The notes under the pieces were generated by a model. The model did not search any database. It was not told the origin of the DNA and was given only the letters and a program-made list of their open reading frames with translations. Position numbers and translations under genes: made by a program. DNA of 64,000 bases from the NCBI GenBank assembly GCA_947307055.1, contig CAMZHX010000012.1:1-64000 (forward strand), given 5' to 3'. Source of the DNA: an uncultured Selenomonadales bacterium (GTDB lineage: Bacteria > Bacillota > Negativicutes > Selenomonadales > Selenomonadaceae). Shown here piece by piece: positions 25,813 through 34,199 of this stretch (within the stretch, counting starts at the first letter, position 1; the number at the start of each line of letters is the position of its first letter).

Positions 25813-26894
25813 AAGCCAAAATCCCTCGCAAGTCGCTGGCGATAATTTTCCAAGTTGGCAAGGGTATCGCACAACGCGTCGCCGCCAAATTTCTCGACGA
25901 ATGCGCCCGCCGTCACGATAGCCGCCATAGCCTCGCCGACAACCTCCGCCGCCCATATTGCGCAAGTGTCGCTACGTTCCTTACTGGCGGTCGTCGGAGT
26001 TTTCGTCGCAATGTCGACCGTTTGAAGCGGCGTCATCAAAGTCGGAATGGGTTTCATTGCGGCGCGTATGATTAAATTTTCGCCGTTCGTCATGCCGCCC
26101 TCGAAGCCGCCCGCGCGATTAGTTTTGCGGAAAATTTTCCCGTCGCTGATAAAAATTTCGTCGTGAACCTCGCTGCCGAGTTTGGAAGCGTTAGCAAAAC
26201 CGTCGCCGAGCTCGACCGCCTTGACAGCTTGAATCGACATGAACGCTGCCGCAAATTTCGTGTCAAGTTTCCTATCCCATTGAATGTGACTGCCTAAGCC
26301 CGCAGGTACGCCCGAAATTTTTATCTCGAAAAGCCCGCCGACCGTATCGCCTAAAGCTTTAGCCTCATCGATTCGATTTTTAATTTCTGATTCGCCGCTG
26401 ACACCGCCGACGCTCAAAACTTCGCCCGAAATCTCGACGCCGCAACTTTGCAAGAAAATTTTACACAACGCGCCCGCCGCAACTCTCATTGCAGTTTCGC
26501 GAGCACTCGACCTTTCCAGAATGTCGCGCACGTCCGAGCGATTATATTTCGCCGCGCCGGTCAAGTCAGCGTGACCCGGTCGAGCATTCGTGACTTTCGC
26601 TCCACAAGGTAAACCCTCCGCGCTCATTTTCTCCCGCCAATTTTCCCAGTCGCGATTCTCAACGCTCAAAGTTATCGGACTGCCAATCGTCTCGCCGAAT
26701 CGAATCCCGGATAAAAATTCTACGCGGTCGCTTTCGATTTTCATACGTCCACCGCGACCGTAGCCGCCTTGACGACGTTTAAGTTCCGCGTTGACAAAAT
26801 CGCTCGAAACTTTGACGCCCGCCGGCAAGCCCTCTAAAATACAAATCAATCGCGAGCCGTGACTCTCGCCGCCGCTCATGTATCTTACACCCAT
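25809..26894 (-). CDS. aroC: chorismate synthase
   Basis: 361 residues; FMN-dependent last step of the shikimate pathway. Family signatures: SGGESHGSRL at the start, RRQGGYGRGGRM, the GHADLTGAAKYN segment with RDILERSSARETAMR, and the FEGGMTNGE region. The ATG at 26894 is 6 bases after GGAGGA; an ATG ten codons upstream lacks a ribosome site. It is the first gene of aroC-aroK-aroB-ogg behind a promoter with perfect TATAAT. Confidence 0.96.
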   Translation of the reverse strand: MGVRYMSGGESHGSRLICILEGLPAGVKVSSDFVNAELKRRQGGYGRGGRMKIESDRVEFLSGIRFGETIGSPITLSVENRDWENWREKMSAEGLPCGAKVTNARPGHADLTGAAKYNRSDVRDILERSSARETAMRVAAGALCKIFLQSCGVEISGEVLSVGGVSGESEIKNRIDEAKALGDTVGGLFEIKISGVPAGLGSHIQWDRKLDTKFAAAFMSIQAVKAVELGDGFANASKLGSEVHDEIFISDGKIFRKTNRAGGFEGGMTNGENLIIRAAMKPIPTLMTPLQTVDIATKTPTTASKERSDTCAIWAAEVVGEAMAAIVTAGAFVEKFGGDALCDTLANLENYRQRLARDFGL

Positions 26895-26933
26895 AAACTT
26901 TCCTCCATAAAAAATATACCGCATAACGCGGCT

Positions 26934-26961
26934 ATTATATCATCTAAAAATTTTTTGTCAC
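26934..26961 (-). promoter_or_regulatory. aroC operon promoter
   Basis: Minus strand GTGACA (26956-26961), 16-base spacer, TATAAT (26934-26939). A short CCGC-GTTAT-GCGG hairpin with a U-rich tail follows in the leader. Confidence 0.65.
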
Positions 26962-26963
26962 GA

Positions 26964-28691
26964 CTAAGCGGCGGCATTCGTCGACAGATTGTAGTAAACT
27001 CCGCGCCGCTCCATTAAAAATTCGTGCGTGCCCTCTTCGGTAATGTTGCCGTGTTCCAGAACCAAAATCCTATTCGAGTTGCGAATTGTGGCGAGCCGAT
27101 GAGCAACCGTAATCGTCGTGCGATTCTCTGAAAGTTTTTGCATAGCCTTTTGAATTTGGCGTTCGGTCTCGTTATCGAGTGCGCTTGTTGCCTCGTCGAG
27201 GATTAAAATTTTCGGATTGCGCAAAAACATTCTCGCGATTGCCAGACGTTGTTTCTGCCCGCCGCTCAATTTGACGCCGCGTTCGCCAATAAAAGTATCG
27301 TAGCCATTGGGGAGCGCGCTAATAAATTCGTGCGCCTCCGCGAGTTTAGCCGCCTCGAAAATTTCTTCGTCGGTAGCATCTTCGCGCCCATAGGCAATGT
27401 TATCGCGGACGCTCGCCGAAAATAGGAAGGTGTCCTGCTGAATCATGCCGACTTCCTTGCGCAAGCTGTCGGTCTTGAAGGTTTTAATGTCGCGCCCGTT
27501 GATTGAAATTTTCCCGCCGTTTAGGTCGTACATACCCAGCAACAGTTCGCAAAGAGTCGTTTTGCCGCCGCCAGTCATGCCGACAATCCCGACGTGTTCG
27601 CCCGCCGCGATGCTCAAATTAAAGTCGTTGAAAATCGGCGCATTGTTCTCGTAGGCAAAATTCACGTGCGAAAATTCAATCGCTTGAGCATTTCCCTCGA
27701 TTTTGGCGACGCGTTCGGCAGAAAGTTCGTTTGATTCGGGCAGGCTCATCAGTTCGCGATAACGTTCGACGCCCGCCATGCCCCGTTGATAAACCTCGCT
27801 CAACATCATCAGCTGGAAGACGGGTCTCATGCAAATCATCATGTACAGCAGGAACGCAACCAGGTCGCTAATTTTCATCAAGCCGAGACTGATTAACGCG
27901 CCGCCCAAAATGATTATCGTTAAGTTCATGACGTTGGAGAAAAAGTCAATGCCGCCGTGAAGTTTGCCGACCGTTTGGAAAGAATTTTTCTGCACCGACA
28001 AAAGATTTTCGCCTGCGCGGAGCATTTTATCAAGTTCCTTGTCTTCGTTGCTGAAGATTTTCACGAGGCGAATCCCCTGCAAGCTCTCTGAAATTTGCCC
28101 GCTCAAGTCGCCGGTATTTTCGCGCGCTTGCATGAACATTTTTTTCATATCGCGGTTTAGTTTGATTGTCGTAAACGTTTTGAAAATTAGTAGCGCAGTC
28201 ACGACGATTGCCAGTTGCCAATTCAGGTAGAAAAGTAGCGCGACCGAGCCGAGCATAGTTATTGAGCAGGTAACGAATAGGTGAGGGATTGCGAACATAA
28301 GCCCGCCGACTTCCGCGATGTCATTGACGAGCCGCGACAGAAGTTGTCCGCTTTGGGCGTTATCGTAGAAGGAATAGCCCATGCGTAGCAGGTGACGGAA
28401 AAGTTTTTCGCGCATAGTGAATTCGATTTTGGCACCCATGCCGCGCCCGACGACTTCGACTTTATAATTGAGGAAATAATTTGCGGCGTAAATGGCGAGA
28501 AGTGCGCCGGCAGTCAAAATCATTTCGGGCGAGAGGCCGTTTGGCAAAAGTTCATCCATTACGTGGCGAATCAGCATAGGCGACAAAAGTCCGAGCCCTG
28601 CCGCGATTAGCGAGCCGATTAGCACGAATGAAAATGCTTTTTTGTGCGCCGAATAGCTTTGCGCGAAAAAGTTCAGCTTGTCCTTAAGCAT
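26964..28691 (-). CDS. MsbA-type ABC exporter (fused permease-ATPase)
   Basis: A 575-residue half-transporter. Six membrane helices occupy about 1-310 and the nucleotide-binding domain about 335-575: Walker A GMTGGGKTTL, Q-loop IQQDTFLF, signature LSGGQKQRLAIARMF, Walker B ILILDEATSALD and the H-loop TVAHRLAT. It would act as a homodimer exporting lipid, peptide or drug. It lies downstream of a marR gene with only a repeat hairpin between, a standard arrangement for regulated multidrug efflux. A GGGAGGG site precedes the ATG. The substrate is not deducible. Confidence 0.93.
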   Translation of the reverse strand: MLKDKLNFFAQSYSAHKKAFSFVLIGSLIAAGLGLLSPMLIRHVMDELLPNGLSPEMILTAGALLAIYAANYFLNYKVEVVGRGMGAKIEFTMREKLFRHLLRMGYSFYDNAQSGQLLSRLVNDIAEVGGLMFAIPHLFVTCSITMLGSVALLFYLNWQLAIVVTALLIFKTFTTIKLNRDMKKMFMQARENTGDLSGQISESLQGIRLVKIFSNEDKELDKMLRAGENLLSVQKNSFQTVGKLHGGIDFFSNVMNLTIIILGGALISLGLMKISDLVAFLLYMMICMRPVFQLMMLSEVYQRGMAGVERYRELMSLPESNELSAERVAKIEGNAQAIEFSHVNFAYENNAPIFNDFNLSIAAGEHVGIVGMTGGGKTTLCELLLGMYDLNGGKISINGRDIKTFKTDSLRKEVGMIQQDTFLFSASVRDNIAYGREDATDEEIFEAAKLAEAHEFISALPNGYDTFIGERGVKLSGGQKQRLAIARMFLRNPKILILDEATSALDNETERQIQKAMQKLSENRTTITVAHRLATIRNSNRILVLEHGNITEEGTHEFLMERRGVYYNLSTNAAA

Positions 28692-28708
28692 TTAAATCCC
28701 TCCCTGTT

Positions 28709-28775
28709 TTAGGTGGTTAGGTGGTTAGGTTATTAGTCTATCCACCTATCCACCTGCTAACCTATCCACCTACTA
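28709..28775. repeat. 8-base tandem repeats forming an inverted repeat
   Basis: Units AGGTGGTT (twice) and AGGTTATT face TATCCACC (three copies) and TGCTAACC on the other arm. It lies between marR and the ABC gene and touches the marR stop codon. It is the same family as 14292-14367. Confidence 0.85.
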
Positions 28776-29258
28776 AAGTCTGAACGTCGGGTAATTTTGC
28801 CCCTCAAAATAATTGTCGTTATCGAGCTCGTGTTGAATCCACTCTTTCAACTCTTCGGAAACTTTGTCGAGCAATTCCTGAAACTCTTCGCGCTCCGTCG
28901 CGGTCAAGCCAACGTAAAGTTCCTCGTAATCGGGCTTTTGCAGTTGGAAAGTCTCGCCTTTCTCCGTCAGCTCGATAATCAAGGCGCGCTTATCTTCTTT
29001 GGCGCGGTAGCGGATTATATAGCCATTCGCTTCCAATTTCTGCAGGAGCTCGCCGAGTGATTGCGGGCGCAAATCCAAAATGAAGCCGAGTTCTTTTTGC
29101 GTGATGCTGTGCATTCTGCGCAACGCCTTGAGAATCCGCCCTTGCCCCTGCCACGGGTCTAGCCCGCCGAATTTTTTCCCGTACCACATCATGTGATAGC
29201 GGTGCAGCAGGTTGTACATTTCCAAAAGACTTTTTGTCAGGTCTCTCTGTTCTGCCAT
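28773..29258 (-). CDS. MarR-family transcriptional regulator
   Basis: 161 residues from the ATG at 29258, 8 bases after GAGGAGG. The winged helix covers about 35-125: GRILKALRRMHSITQKELGF, RPQSLGELLQKLEANGYI and the wing RAKEDKRALIIELTEKGE. Flanking helices form the dimer interface. An inverted repeat over the promoter suggests that it represses its own transcription and that of the downstream ABC exporter. The repressor role is inference from the operator position. Confidence 0.93.
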   Translation of the reverse strand: MAEQRDLTKSLLEMYNLLHRYHMMWYGKKFGGLDPWQGQGRILKALRRMHSITQKELGFILDLRPQSLGELLQKLEANGYIIRYRAKEDKRALIIELTEKGETFQLQKPDYEELYVGLTATEREEFQELLDKVSEELKEWIQHELDNDNYFEGQNYPTFRL

Positions 29259-29283
29259 ATACGATTCCTCCTCAAAAAAATTC

Positions 29284-29329
29284 AAGGTACCCTGTAAAAA
29301 ATAATACATGGCACCCTTAAAATAGTCAA
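29284..29329 (-). promoter_or_regulatory. marR promoter with overlapping operator repeats
   Basis: Minus strand TTGACT (29324-29329), 17-base spacer, TATTAT (29301-29306). Inverted half-sites AAGGTACCCTG (29284-29294) and CATGGCACCCTT (29307-29318) flank the -10 box, one within the spacer and one just downstream. This is a layout expected for repression by a MarR dimer pair. Confidence 0.75.
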
Positions 29330-29357
29330 TATAGTTTTGAGATTTTTAACCAAAGAT

Positions 29358-30143
29358 TTAATGTAGGGCTTTGGTCGGGCAAATTTTCTTGCAACGCTCG
29401 CAACGGACGCATTCGGCGGAATTGAAATCCTTAGTCGGGTCGAGGTCGAGTGGACAAACATTTTTGCAACGCCCGCAATCGACGCATTTATCTTGCGCGA
29501 ATTTTATTTGGGAGAAACTGTACTTGTTGAGCAGACCATAAATCGCGCCGAGCGGACACATTACGCGGCAAAAAAATCTGTGGACTAAGACGTTCCCGAC
29601 AATCACGGCTACTAAGACGGAAATTTTCAGCGCGAACAGATTGCCTAAGACGTCGTGAAATTCTTTGTGCGTCGCGATTAGTGGCAAGCCCGCCTCCAGA
29701 GTTCCGGCGGGGCAAATGTATTCGCAAAAAGTCGGCTCGCCAAATTTCGTCGCGACTGGCAGAACCAGCACGAAGATTATCAGCAGGAAATATTTCACGC
29801 GATTGACTTTGCGCGGCAGTTTAAATTTCGGCGACGGGATTTTATTTAGCAACTCTTGAATCAGCCCGAACGGACATAGGAACCCGCAAATCACGCGCCC
29901 GAATAGCAAGCCGATTAGAATTATGAAGCCTGCCGCGTAAAAACTGAACTTGCCGCCTGAACCGCCAACCGCTTGCAACGCGCCAATCGGACAGCTAAAA
30001 GTCGCCGCAGGACATGACCAGCAATTCAAGCCGGGCGCACAGAAATTTTTCAGCTCGCCGCGATATAGTTTACCGCTTAGAAAATTCGCCGCGTAAGGAT
30101 TCGTTAAAATGGTCGCCGCTAACTGAATCAGTCGCCTATTCAT
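29358..30143 (-). CDS. 4Fe-4S membrane protein (NapH/CcoG-like)
   Basis: 261 residues from the ATG at 30143. About four to five membrane helices carry cysteine clusters: CAPGLNCWSCPAATFSCPIG near the start, two membrane-proximal CxxxCP motifs (CGFLCPFG and CRVMCPLG), and a C-terminal double ferredoxin (CVDCGRCKNVCP and CVRCERCKKICP) binding two 4Fe-4S clusters. The family passes electrons across the membrane. It is the last gene of a three-gene unit with a thioredoxin-like lipoprotein and a CXXC peptide, so delivery of reducing power to extracytoplasmic thiols is a reasonable inference. The ATG overlaps the preceding stop by one base. Confidence 0.88.
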   Translation of the reverse strand: MNRRLIQLAATILTNPYAANFLSGKLYRGELKNFCAPGLNCWSCPAATFSCPIGALQAVGGSGGKFSFYAAGFIILIGLLFGRVICGFLCPFGLIQELLNKIPSPKFKLPRKVNRVKYFLLIIFVLVLPVATKFGEPTFCEYICPAGTLEAGLPLIATHKEFHDVLGNLFALKISVLVAVIVGNVLVHRFFCRVMCPLGAIYGLLNKYSFSQIKFAQDKCVDCGRCKNVCPLDLDPTKDFNSAECVRCERCKKICPTKALH

Positions 30144-30295
30144 CAGCCCAGCCCGATGCATTCAAGACATACTCGCGACGCCTTAGCAAAAATCGTTTCC
30201 AATTCGCCGCGCTCAATGCCAAATAAAATCATCGCCGCGCTTGCCAAGAAAATTATCAGCCGCGCCCTATTGTTTGAGAAGTTTTTCGAGTTCAT
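30143..30295 (-). CDS. CXXC-motif membrane microprotein (CD1871A-like)
   Basis: A 50-residue protein with one hydrophobic segment (ARLIIFLASAAMILFGI) and a C-terminal ASRVCLECIGLG containing CLEC. This matches the small CXXC proteins that accompany TlpA and 4Fe-4S membrane proteins in anaerobic Firmicutes. The start overlaps the tlpA-like gene by 29 bases, and the stop overlaps the next ATG by one base (TGATG), so all three are translationally coupled. A thiol relay between the ferredoxin protein and the TlpA lipoprotein is inferred. Confidence 0.78.
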   Translation of the reverse strand: MNSKNFSNNRARLIIFLASAAMILFGIERGELETIFAKASRVCLECIGLG

Positions 30296-30803
30296 TTTTG
30301 TAAGCCTCAACGTCCGCGCCGATAACCGCCTTGCCGACGACTTCACCTTTGCTGTTTACAAAAATCGTCGTCGGTACCGCCTCGACATTCTCCATAAATT
30401 TCAAAAGTTGCGCGTCGGGGATAATGTTCACGAAATCGGCGTTAGCCTCCCGTGTTATCTGAATCGCCTTCTGAATCTGAGAAGATTTTTCGGAGGCGTC
30501 GCAAACCAATCCGATAATTTGAGCGTCAGCGGGAAGAGCGCGAGCCATTTCGCCGAGTTCGGGCATTTCAGCTATACACGGCGGGCAGAACGTCCCCCAA
30601 ATGTTTACGACGGTAATTTTTTTCGCCGCGAAAATTTCATTGGTGACGGTTTCGCCGGTGATAGTTTTGGCCGTGAAGTTCGGAATATTTTTCGCGACGG
30701 GCGAAGCTTGCGCGGTGTTTGAAGTTTCGTTAGTATTGGCGGAGTCTCCGCAACCGGTCAGCAGAAGAGCTACCGCGCAAATTGCTATCAAAAAATTTTT
30801 CAT
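30267..30803 (-). CDS. TlpA-family thiol-disulfide lipoprotein
   Basis: 178 residues from the ATG at 30803, 9 bases after GGAG. A lipoprotein signal ends at the lipobox LLTGC (about residue 17). The thioredoxin fold follows with active site WGTFCPPCIAEMPEL and the cis-Pro region AVPTTIFVNSKGEVVG. It acts on the outer face of the cytoplasmic membrane as a reductant or oxidant of protein or cytochrome-maturation thiols. It is first in the trio with the CXXC peptide and the 4Fe-4S membrane protein. Confidence 0.93.
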   Translation of the reverse strand: MKNFLIAICAVALLLTGCGDSANTNETSNTAQASPVAKNIPNFTAKTITGETVTNEIFAAKKITVVNIWGTFCPPCIAEMPELGEMARALPADAQIIGLVCDASEKSSQIQKAIQITREANADFVNIIPDAQLLKFMENVEAVPTTIFVNSKGEVVGKAVIGADVEAYKNELEKLLKQ

Positions 30804-30833
30804 GTGAATCATCTCCAGAATCATTTTGGGAAA

Positions 30834-30862
30834 ATTTTAGCACGCAAAATTTTTCAGTGCAA
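30834..30862 (-). promoter_or_regulatory. tlpA trio promoter
   Basis: Minus strand TTGCAC (30857-30862), 17-base spacer, TAAAAT (30834-30839). Confidence 0.6.
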
Positions 30863-30872
30863 TAAAATTTTT

Positions 30873-30906
30873 CATTACGCATTACGCATTACGAATTACA
30901 CATTGC
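30873..30906. repeat. heptad repeat, CATTACG type
   Basis: CATTACG three times, then AATTACA and CATTGCC, in the divergent spacer between the tlpA-like gene and csaB. No inverted partner lies next to it. Confidence 0.8.
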
Positions 30907-30942
30907 CTTTTGCAGGGGAATTGCGGCGCGGGCAGAATAAGA

Positions 30943-30989
30943 TTAGGGACTAGGAACTAGGAATTAGGGACTAGAATTAGGGAGTAGGA
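30943..30989. repeat. heptad repeat, TAGGGAC type, before csaB
   Basis: Units TAGGGAC, TAGGAAC, TAGGAAT, TAGGGAC, TAGAAT, TAGGGAG, TAGGAAA. The last units merge into the purine-rich ribosome site of csaB. No clear csaB promoter was found in this spacer. Confidence 0.8.
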
Positions 30990-31000
30990 AAAGGAAGAGA

Positions 31001-32095
31001 ATGAGAATTGTAGTTTCCGGCTATTACGGCTCTAAGAACGGCGGCGATGAAGCGATGCTCGCGGCGATGCTCGAAGTGTTGCGCGAAGAGGTTTCCGACT
31101 TGCAAGTTACAGTCATCTCGCTCAACCCCGAATATACGCGCCTGCGCCACAAAGTCGACGCGGTACCCATGCCGGATATTTTTTCTATCATAAAGAAAAT
31201 TCGCGCGGCGGATTTACTAATTTCGGGCGGCGGCTCACTTTTGCAAAACGTAACGAGCGGGCGCAGTCTTTATTATTACCTCGCGATAATTTTTTTTGCG
31301 CTTGTATTGCGCCGACCTGTCATGCTCTACGCGCAAGGCATCGGTCCGATTCGCGGAGCGTTGGCTCATAAGCTCATGAATTTAATTGTTAATCGCGTCG
31401 ACCTCATAACAGTTCGTGACAGAGGCTCACTCGAAGAACTTGCGCGCCTCAAAATCACTCGCCCGAAAATTTTCTGCACTGCCGACCCGGTCTTAGCGAT
31501 AAAACCTGTGCCGCTCGAACTCGGCGAAAAAATTTTGGCGCGTCATTCGCTCAAGAAATCGGACGGGAAATTTATTGGCGTGGCGATTCGTCATTGGCTA
31601 GGCTGGGGTCGTTTTCAAGTCGAACTGGCCGCCGCGCTCGATAAAATCATTGAGGCGACCGGCGCGAAAATTATTTTTATCCCGATGAAGTTCCCCGAAG
31701 ATATTCGCTCCGCCGTCTCGACCGCCGAACTCATGAAGGAAAATTGCCTTGTCTTTGAAGAAGAATTTTCGACGCAAGAAATTTTAAGTTTAGTCGGCTG
31801 CATGGATTTGCTAATCGGCGTTCGACTTCACGCGCTGATTTTCGCGGGCGTCATGAATGTCCCATTGCTCGGCATCTCCTACGACCCGAAAATTGAACGC
31901 TTTCTCGATTCGATTGGCGAAAAACCGCTCGGCAATATGTCAGACGTGACGGCGCAAGAAATTTTCGACGCGACCTTGAAAAAGTTATCGGAGCAAAAAG
32001 AATTCCGCGACGACACGTTATTAAGGGAGCTTAGCAAACTCGCCAGGCAAAATGCAAAGCTCGCCGTTGAACTGCTGGAAAGGGAAAAGGGGTAA
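31001..32095 (+). CDS. csaB: polysaccharide pyruvyl transferase CsaB
   Basis: 364 residues. CsaB adds ketal pyruvate to the wall polysaccharide that anchors SLH-domain surface proteins. Family marks: VSGYYGSKNGGDEAMLAAML at the start, ADLLISGGGSLLQN, YAQGIGPIRG and the C-terminal GVRLHALIFAGVMNVPLLGISYDPKI. The fold is GT-B like. The last residues REKG and the stop codon fall in a GGGAAAA heptad repeat, so the C-terminus has been reshaped by the repeat. The ribosome site AAGGAAGAG also borders a repeat. Confidence 0.93.
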   Translation: MRIVVSGYYGSKNGGDEAMLAAMLEVLREEVSDLQVTVISLNPEYTRLRHKVDAVPMPDIFSIIKKIRAADLLISGGGSLLQNVTSGRSLYYYLAIIFFALVLRRPVMLYAQGIGPIRGALAHKLMNLIVNRVDLITVRDRGSLEELARLKITRPKIFCTADPVLAIKPVPLELGEKILARHSLKKSDGKFIGVAIRHWLGWGRFQVELAAALDKIIEATGAKIIFIPMKFPEDIRSAVSTAELMKENCLVFEEEFSTQEILSLVGCMDLLIGVRLHALIFAGVMNVPLLGISYDPKIERFLDSIGEKPLGNMSDVTAQEIFDATLKKLSEQKEFRDDTLLRELSKLARQNAKLAVELLEREKG

Positions 32096-32150
32096 GGGAA
32101 AAGGGAAAAGTTTAACCCCCTTTTCCCTTCTCCCATTTCCCATTCCCCTT
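32080..32150. repeat. heptad repeat hairpin at the csaB 3' end
   Basis: The left arm (AAGGGAAA, GGGGTAA, GGGAAAA, GGGAAAA) and the right arm (CCCTTCT, CCCATTT, CCCATTC, CCCTT) are roughly complementary. The left arm codes for the csaB C-terminus and stop. The right arm runs up to the -10 box ahead of fur, so this hairpin could serve as the csaB terminator. Confidence 0.85.
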
Positions 32151-32158
32151 TGCTGTGC

Positions 32159-32164
32159 TATAAT
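32159..32164 (+). promoter_or_regulatory. fur -10 box
   Basis: A perfect TATAAT lies 28 bases before the fur ATG. No good -35 exists, because that region is the C-rich repeat arm, so the promoter may be weak or activator-dependent. Confidence 0.45.
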
Positions 32165-32192
32165 CCATTCAAAGAGCGAAGGAGGCTTTAAC

Positions 32193-32660
32193 ATGAGCGA
32201 AAATCATCAACTGTTCGGCACCGAAGACCTGCGCGGGAAATTGTCGGAGCGCGGCTACAAAATGACCCCGCAACGCAAGGAGATTCTTCAAATTTTCGTC
32301 AATCACCCGGACAATCACCACATGAGCGCGGAGGACGTTTACAACATTCTGCGCGAAAACAAATCGGAAATTGGTTTGGCGACGGTCTATCGCGCCCTCG
32401 ATTTGCTGAACGAGCTTGGGATTCTCGTTCAAGTGGATTTCGGCGACGGCTGCGCCCGCTACGAACTCAATGCCGCCGACCCCAAAGTTCATCACCACCA
32501 CCATTTGATTTGCCTCAAGTGCAAGAACGTTATCGAGTTCGATGAAGATTTGCTCGACCAGTTGGAGGCCTACATTGAGAAAAAATCCGGCTTCCAAATT
32601 TTGAATCACGAAGTAAAATTTTTCGGCTATTGCAGTGAGTGTCGCGGCAAGGAGGATTGA
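32193..32660 (+). CDS. fur: Fur-family metal-responsive regulator
   Basis: 155 residues from the ATG at 32193, 7 bases after AAGGAGG; the longer open frame upstream is repeat DNA. The N-terminal winged helix includes GYKMTPQRKEILQIF and SEIGLATVYRALDLL. The dimer/metal domain has the HHHHHLIC cluster, the structural zinc pair CLKC and a second pair CSEC. The family covers Fur, PerR and Zur; the residues seen do not settle which metal it senses. It is followed 6 bases later by hemZ, so heme synthesis may be transcribed with its regulator. Confidence 0.92.
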   Translation: MSENHQLFGTEDLRGKLSERGYKMTPQRKEILQIFVNHPDNHHMSAEDVYNILRENKSEIGLATVYRALDLLNELGILVQVDFGDGCARYELNAADPKVHHHHHLICLKCKNVIEFDEDLLDQLEAYIEKKSGFQILNHEVKFFGYCSECRGKED

Positions 32661-32666
32661 AATTTT

Positions 32667-34196
32667 TTGAGCGTTAAGGTAGGGACGTTGCGACTTCTCG
32701 GCGACGATTACTCCAAAATTATCGGCGAAGTTTTGCGCTCGCTCGGCATTAAAATTGTCAGCGATGGCGCGACCGACTTCGACAGCATGGAAATTTTCAA
32801 CGAGATTATCGGCAGACGAGTTATCACGCGCATAAAAATTTCTATTGACGGCGTCGAGGCGGTTTTGCAGAAAAGTTTGCTGGCTCGTCCTGATGAGAGA
32901 TTCGGCGCGGAAGTCAATCGCCTTGTCAAAAAAAATTTGTACCTGCTACTCGTTGACAATTTCGGACTCGACTGCGTGCCCTACGGGATTTTGCACGGCG
33001 TCCGCCCAACCAAAATTATTCAGCGGTGGATTGCGGAAGGGTTCGGCGTCACAAGTCAAGGCGTCATTGATCGCGATAAAATTTCGCGCCGCATTTGCTC
33101 CGACTACTTGACCGACCCCGATAAGGCCGAACTTCTTACCGAAGTTTCAATACGCCAGCTCCCGATTCTGAATTCCGGCGACGCTAAAACTGTCAGCGTT
33201 TACGTCGGGATTCCTTTTTGCAAGACGCGCTGCTTGTATTGCTCATTCCCAGCGAACGTCCTGCCCGCCGAAAATAAAATTGCCGACTTCATGCGCATTT
33301 TGACTCGCGACATTGAGGCGGCGTCCGACGCGGTTAAACGTTACGACTTTAAGATTCAGACAATTTACATTGGCGGCGGCACTCCGACTGCCCTGCCCGA
33401 AAATTTTTTTGCCGCGATGATTGAGACCGTCCACAAAAATTTTCACGGCGTGAGCGTTGAGGAATTCACGGTCGAGGCGGGGCGTCCCGATACCATTACC
33501 GCGCAGAAAATTTCCGTCATGAAAAATTTCGGCGTCACGCGAGTCAGTATCAATCCGCAGACTATGCAACAACGCACGCTTGATTTTATCGGGCGCAAAC
33601 ATTCCGTCGAAGATTTTATCCGCGCCTTCAACGACCTGCGAGCCGCTAGCGATTGGAAGATAAATGCCGATTTGATTTTGGGCTTGCCCGGCGAACGTCT
33701 TGCCGACTTCCAAGACAGCTTGAAAAAAATTCTCGCGCTCGAACCCGACGATATAACTTTGCACGCTTTGGCGATTAAACGCGGCTCGAAAATGCAGGTG
33801 CGAATTGCCGACGAAATTAACCGCCTTGAGGATTTCAACTTGCCGAGCGATAACGAAGTTCGCCAGATGTCCGCGTTCGCCGAAAAACTTCTACGCGAGG
33901 AAAATTATCTGCCGTATTATTTGTATCGGCAAGGCTATTCGAGCGGGCAAATTGAAAATGTCGGCTGGTGCAAGCGCGGCGCGGAAGGGATTTACAACGT
34001 GCAGATTATGGGTGAGCGTCAAACGATTTTGGGAATCGGCGGAGCGGCCTCGACCAAAGTCCCAGACCCGATTAACAAAAAAATTCAAACGTCGTTCAAT
34101 GCAAAGGACTTGACGACTTACCTGCGCGACATCGACAAATACATTGAGCGGCGCGAAAATATTTTGGCGGAAATTTATCGAGGGGGAGGAGTTTAG
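32667..34196 (+). CDS. hemZ: oxygen-independent coproporphyrinogen III dehydrogenase HemZ
   Basis: A 509-residue radical-SAM enzyme. An N-terminal extension of about 165 residues typical of HemZ precedes VYVGIPFCKTRCLYCSF with the CxxxCxxC cluster. Then come YIGGGTPTALP, EFTVEAGRPDTI, the VSINPQTMQ segment and NADLILGLPGE, and the C-terminus has the HemN-like ENVGW region. The reaction converts coproporphyrinogen III to protoporphyrinogen IX without oxygen, supporting an anaerobic host. Start is TTG at 32667, 11 bases after GGAGG. Confidence 0.93.
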   Translation: MSVKVGTLRLLGDDYSKIIGEVLRSLGIKIVSDGATDFDSMEIFNEIIGRRVITRIKISIDGVEAVLQKSLLARPDERFGAEVNRLVKKNLYLLLVDNFGLDCVPYGILHGVRPTKIIQRWIAEGFGVTSQGVIDRDKISRRICSDYLTDPDKAELLTEVSIRQLPILNSGDAKTVSVYVGIPFCKTRCLYCSFPANVLPAENKIADFMRILTRDIEAASDAVKRYDFKIQTIYIGGGTPTALPENFFAAMIETVHKNFHGVSVEEFTVEAGRPDTITAQKISVMKNFGVTRVSINPQTMQQRTLDFIGRKHSVEDFIRAFNDLRAASDWKINADLILGLPGERLADFQDSLKKILALEPDDITLHALAIKRGSKMQVRIADEINRLEDFNLPSDNEVRQMSAFAEKLLREENYLPYYLYRQGYSSGQIENVGWCKRGAEGIYNVQIMGERQTILGIGGAASTKVPDPINKKIQTSFNAKDLTTYLRDIDKYIERRENILAEIYRGGGV

Positions 34197-34199
34197 AAT

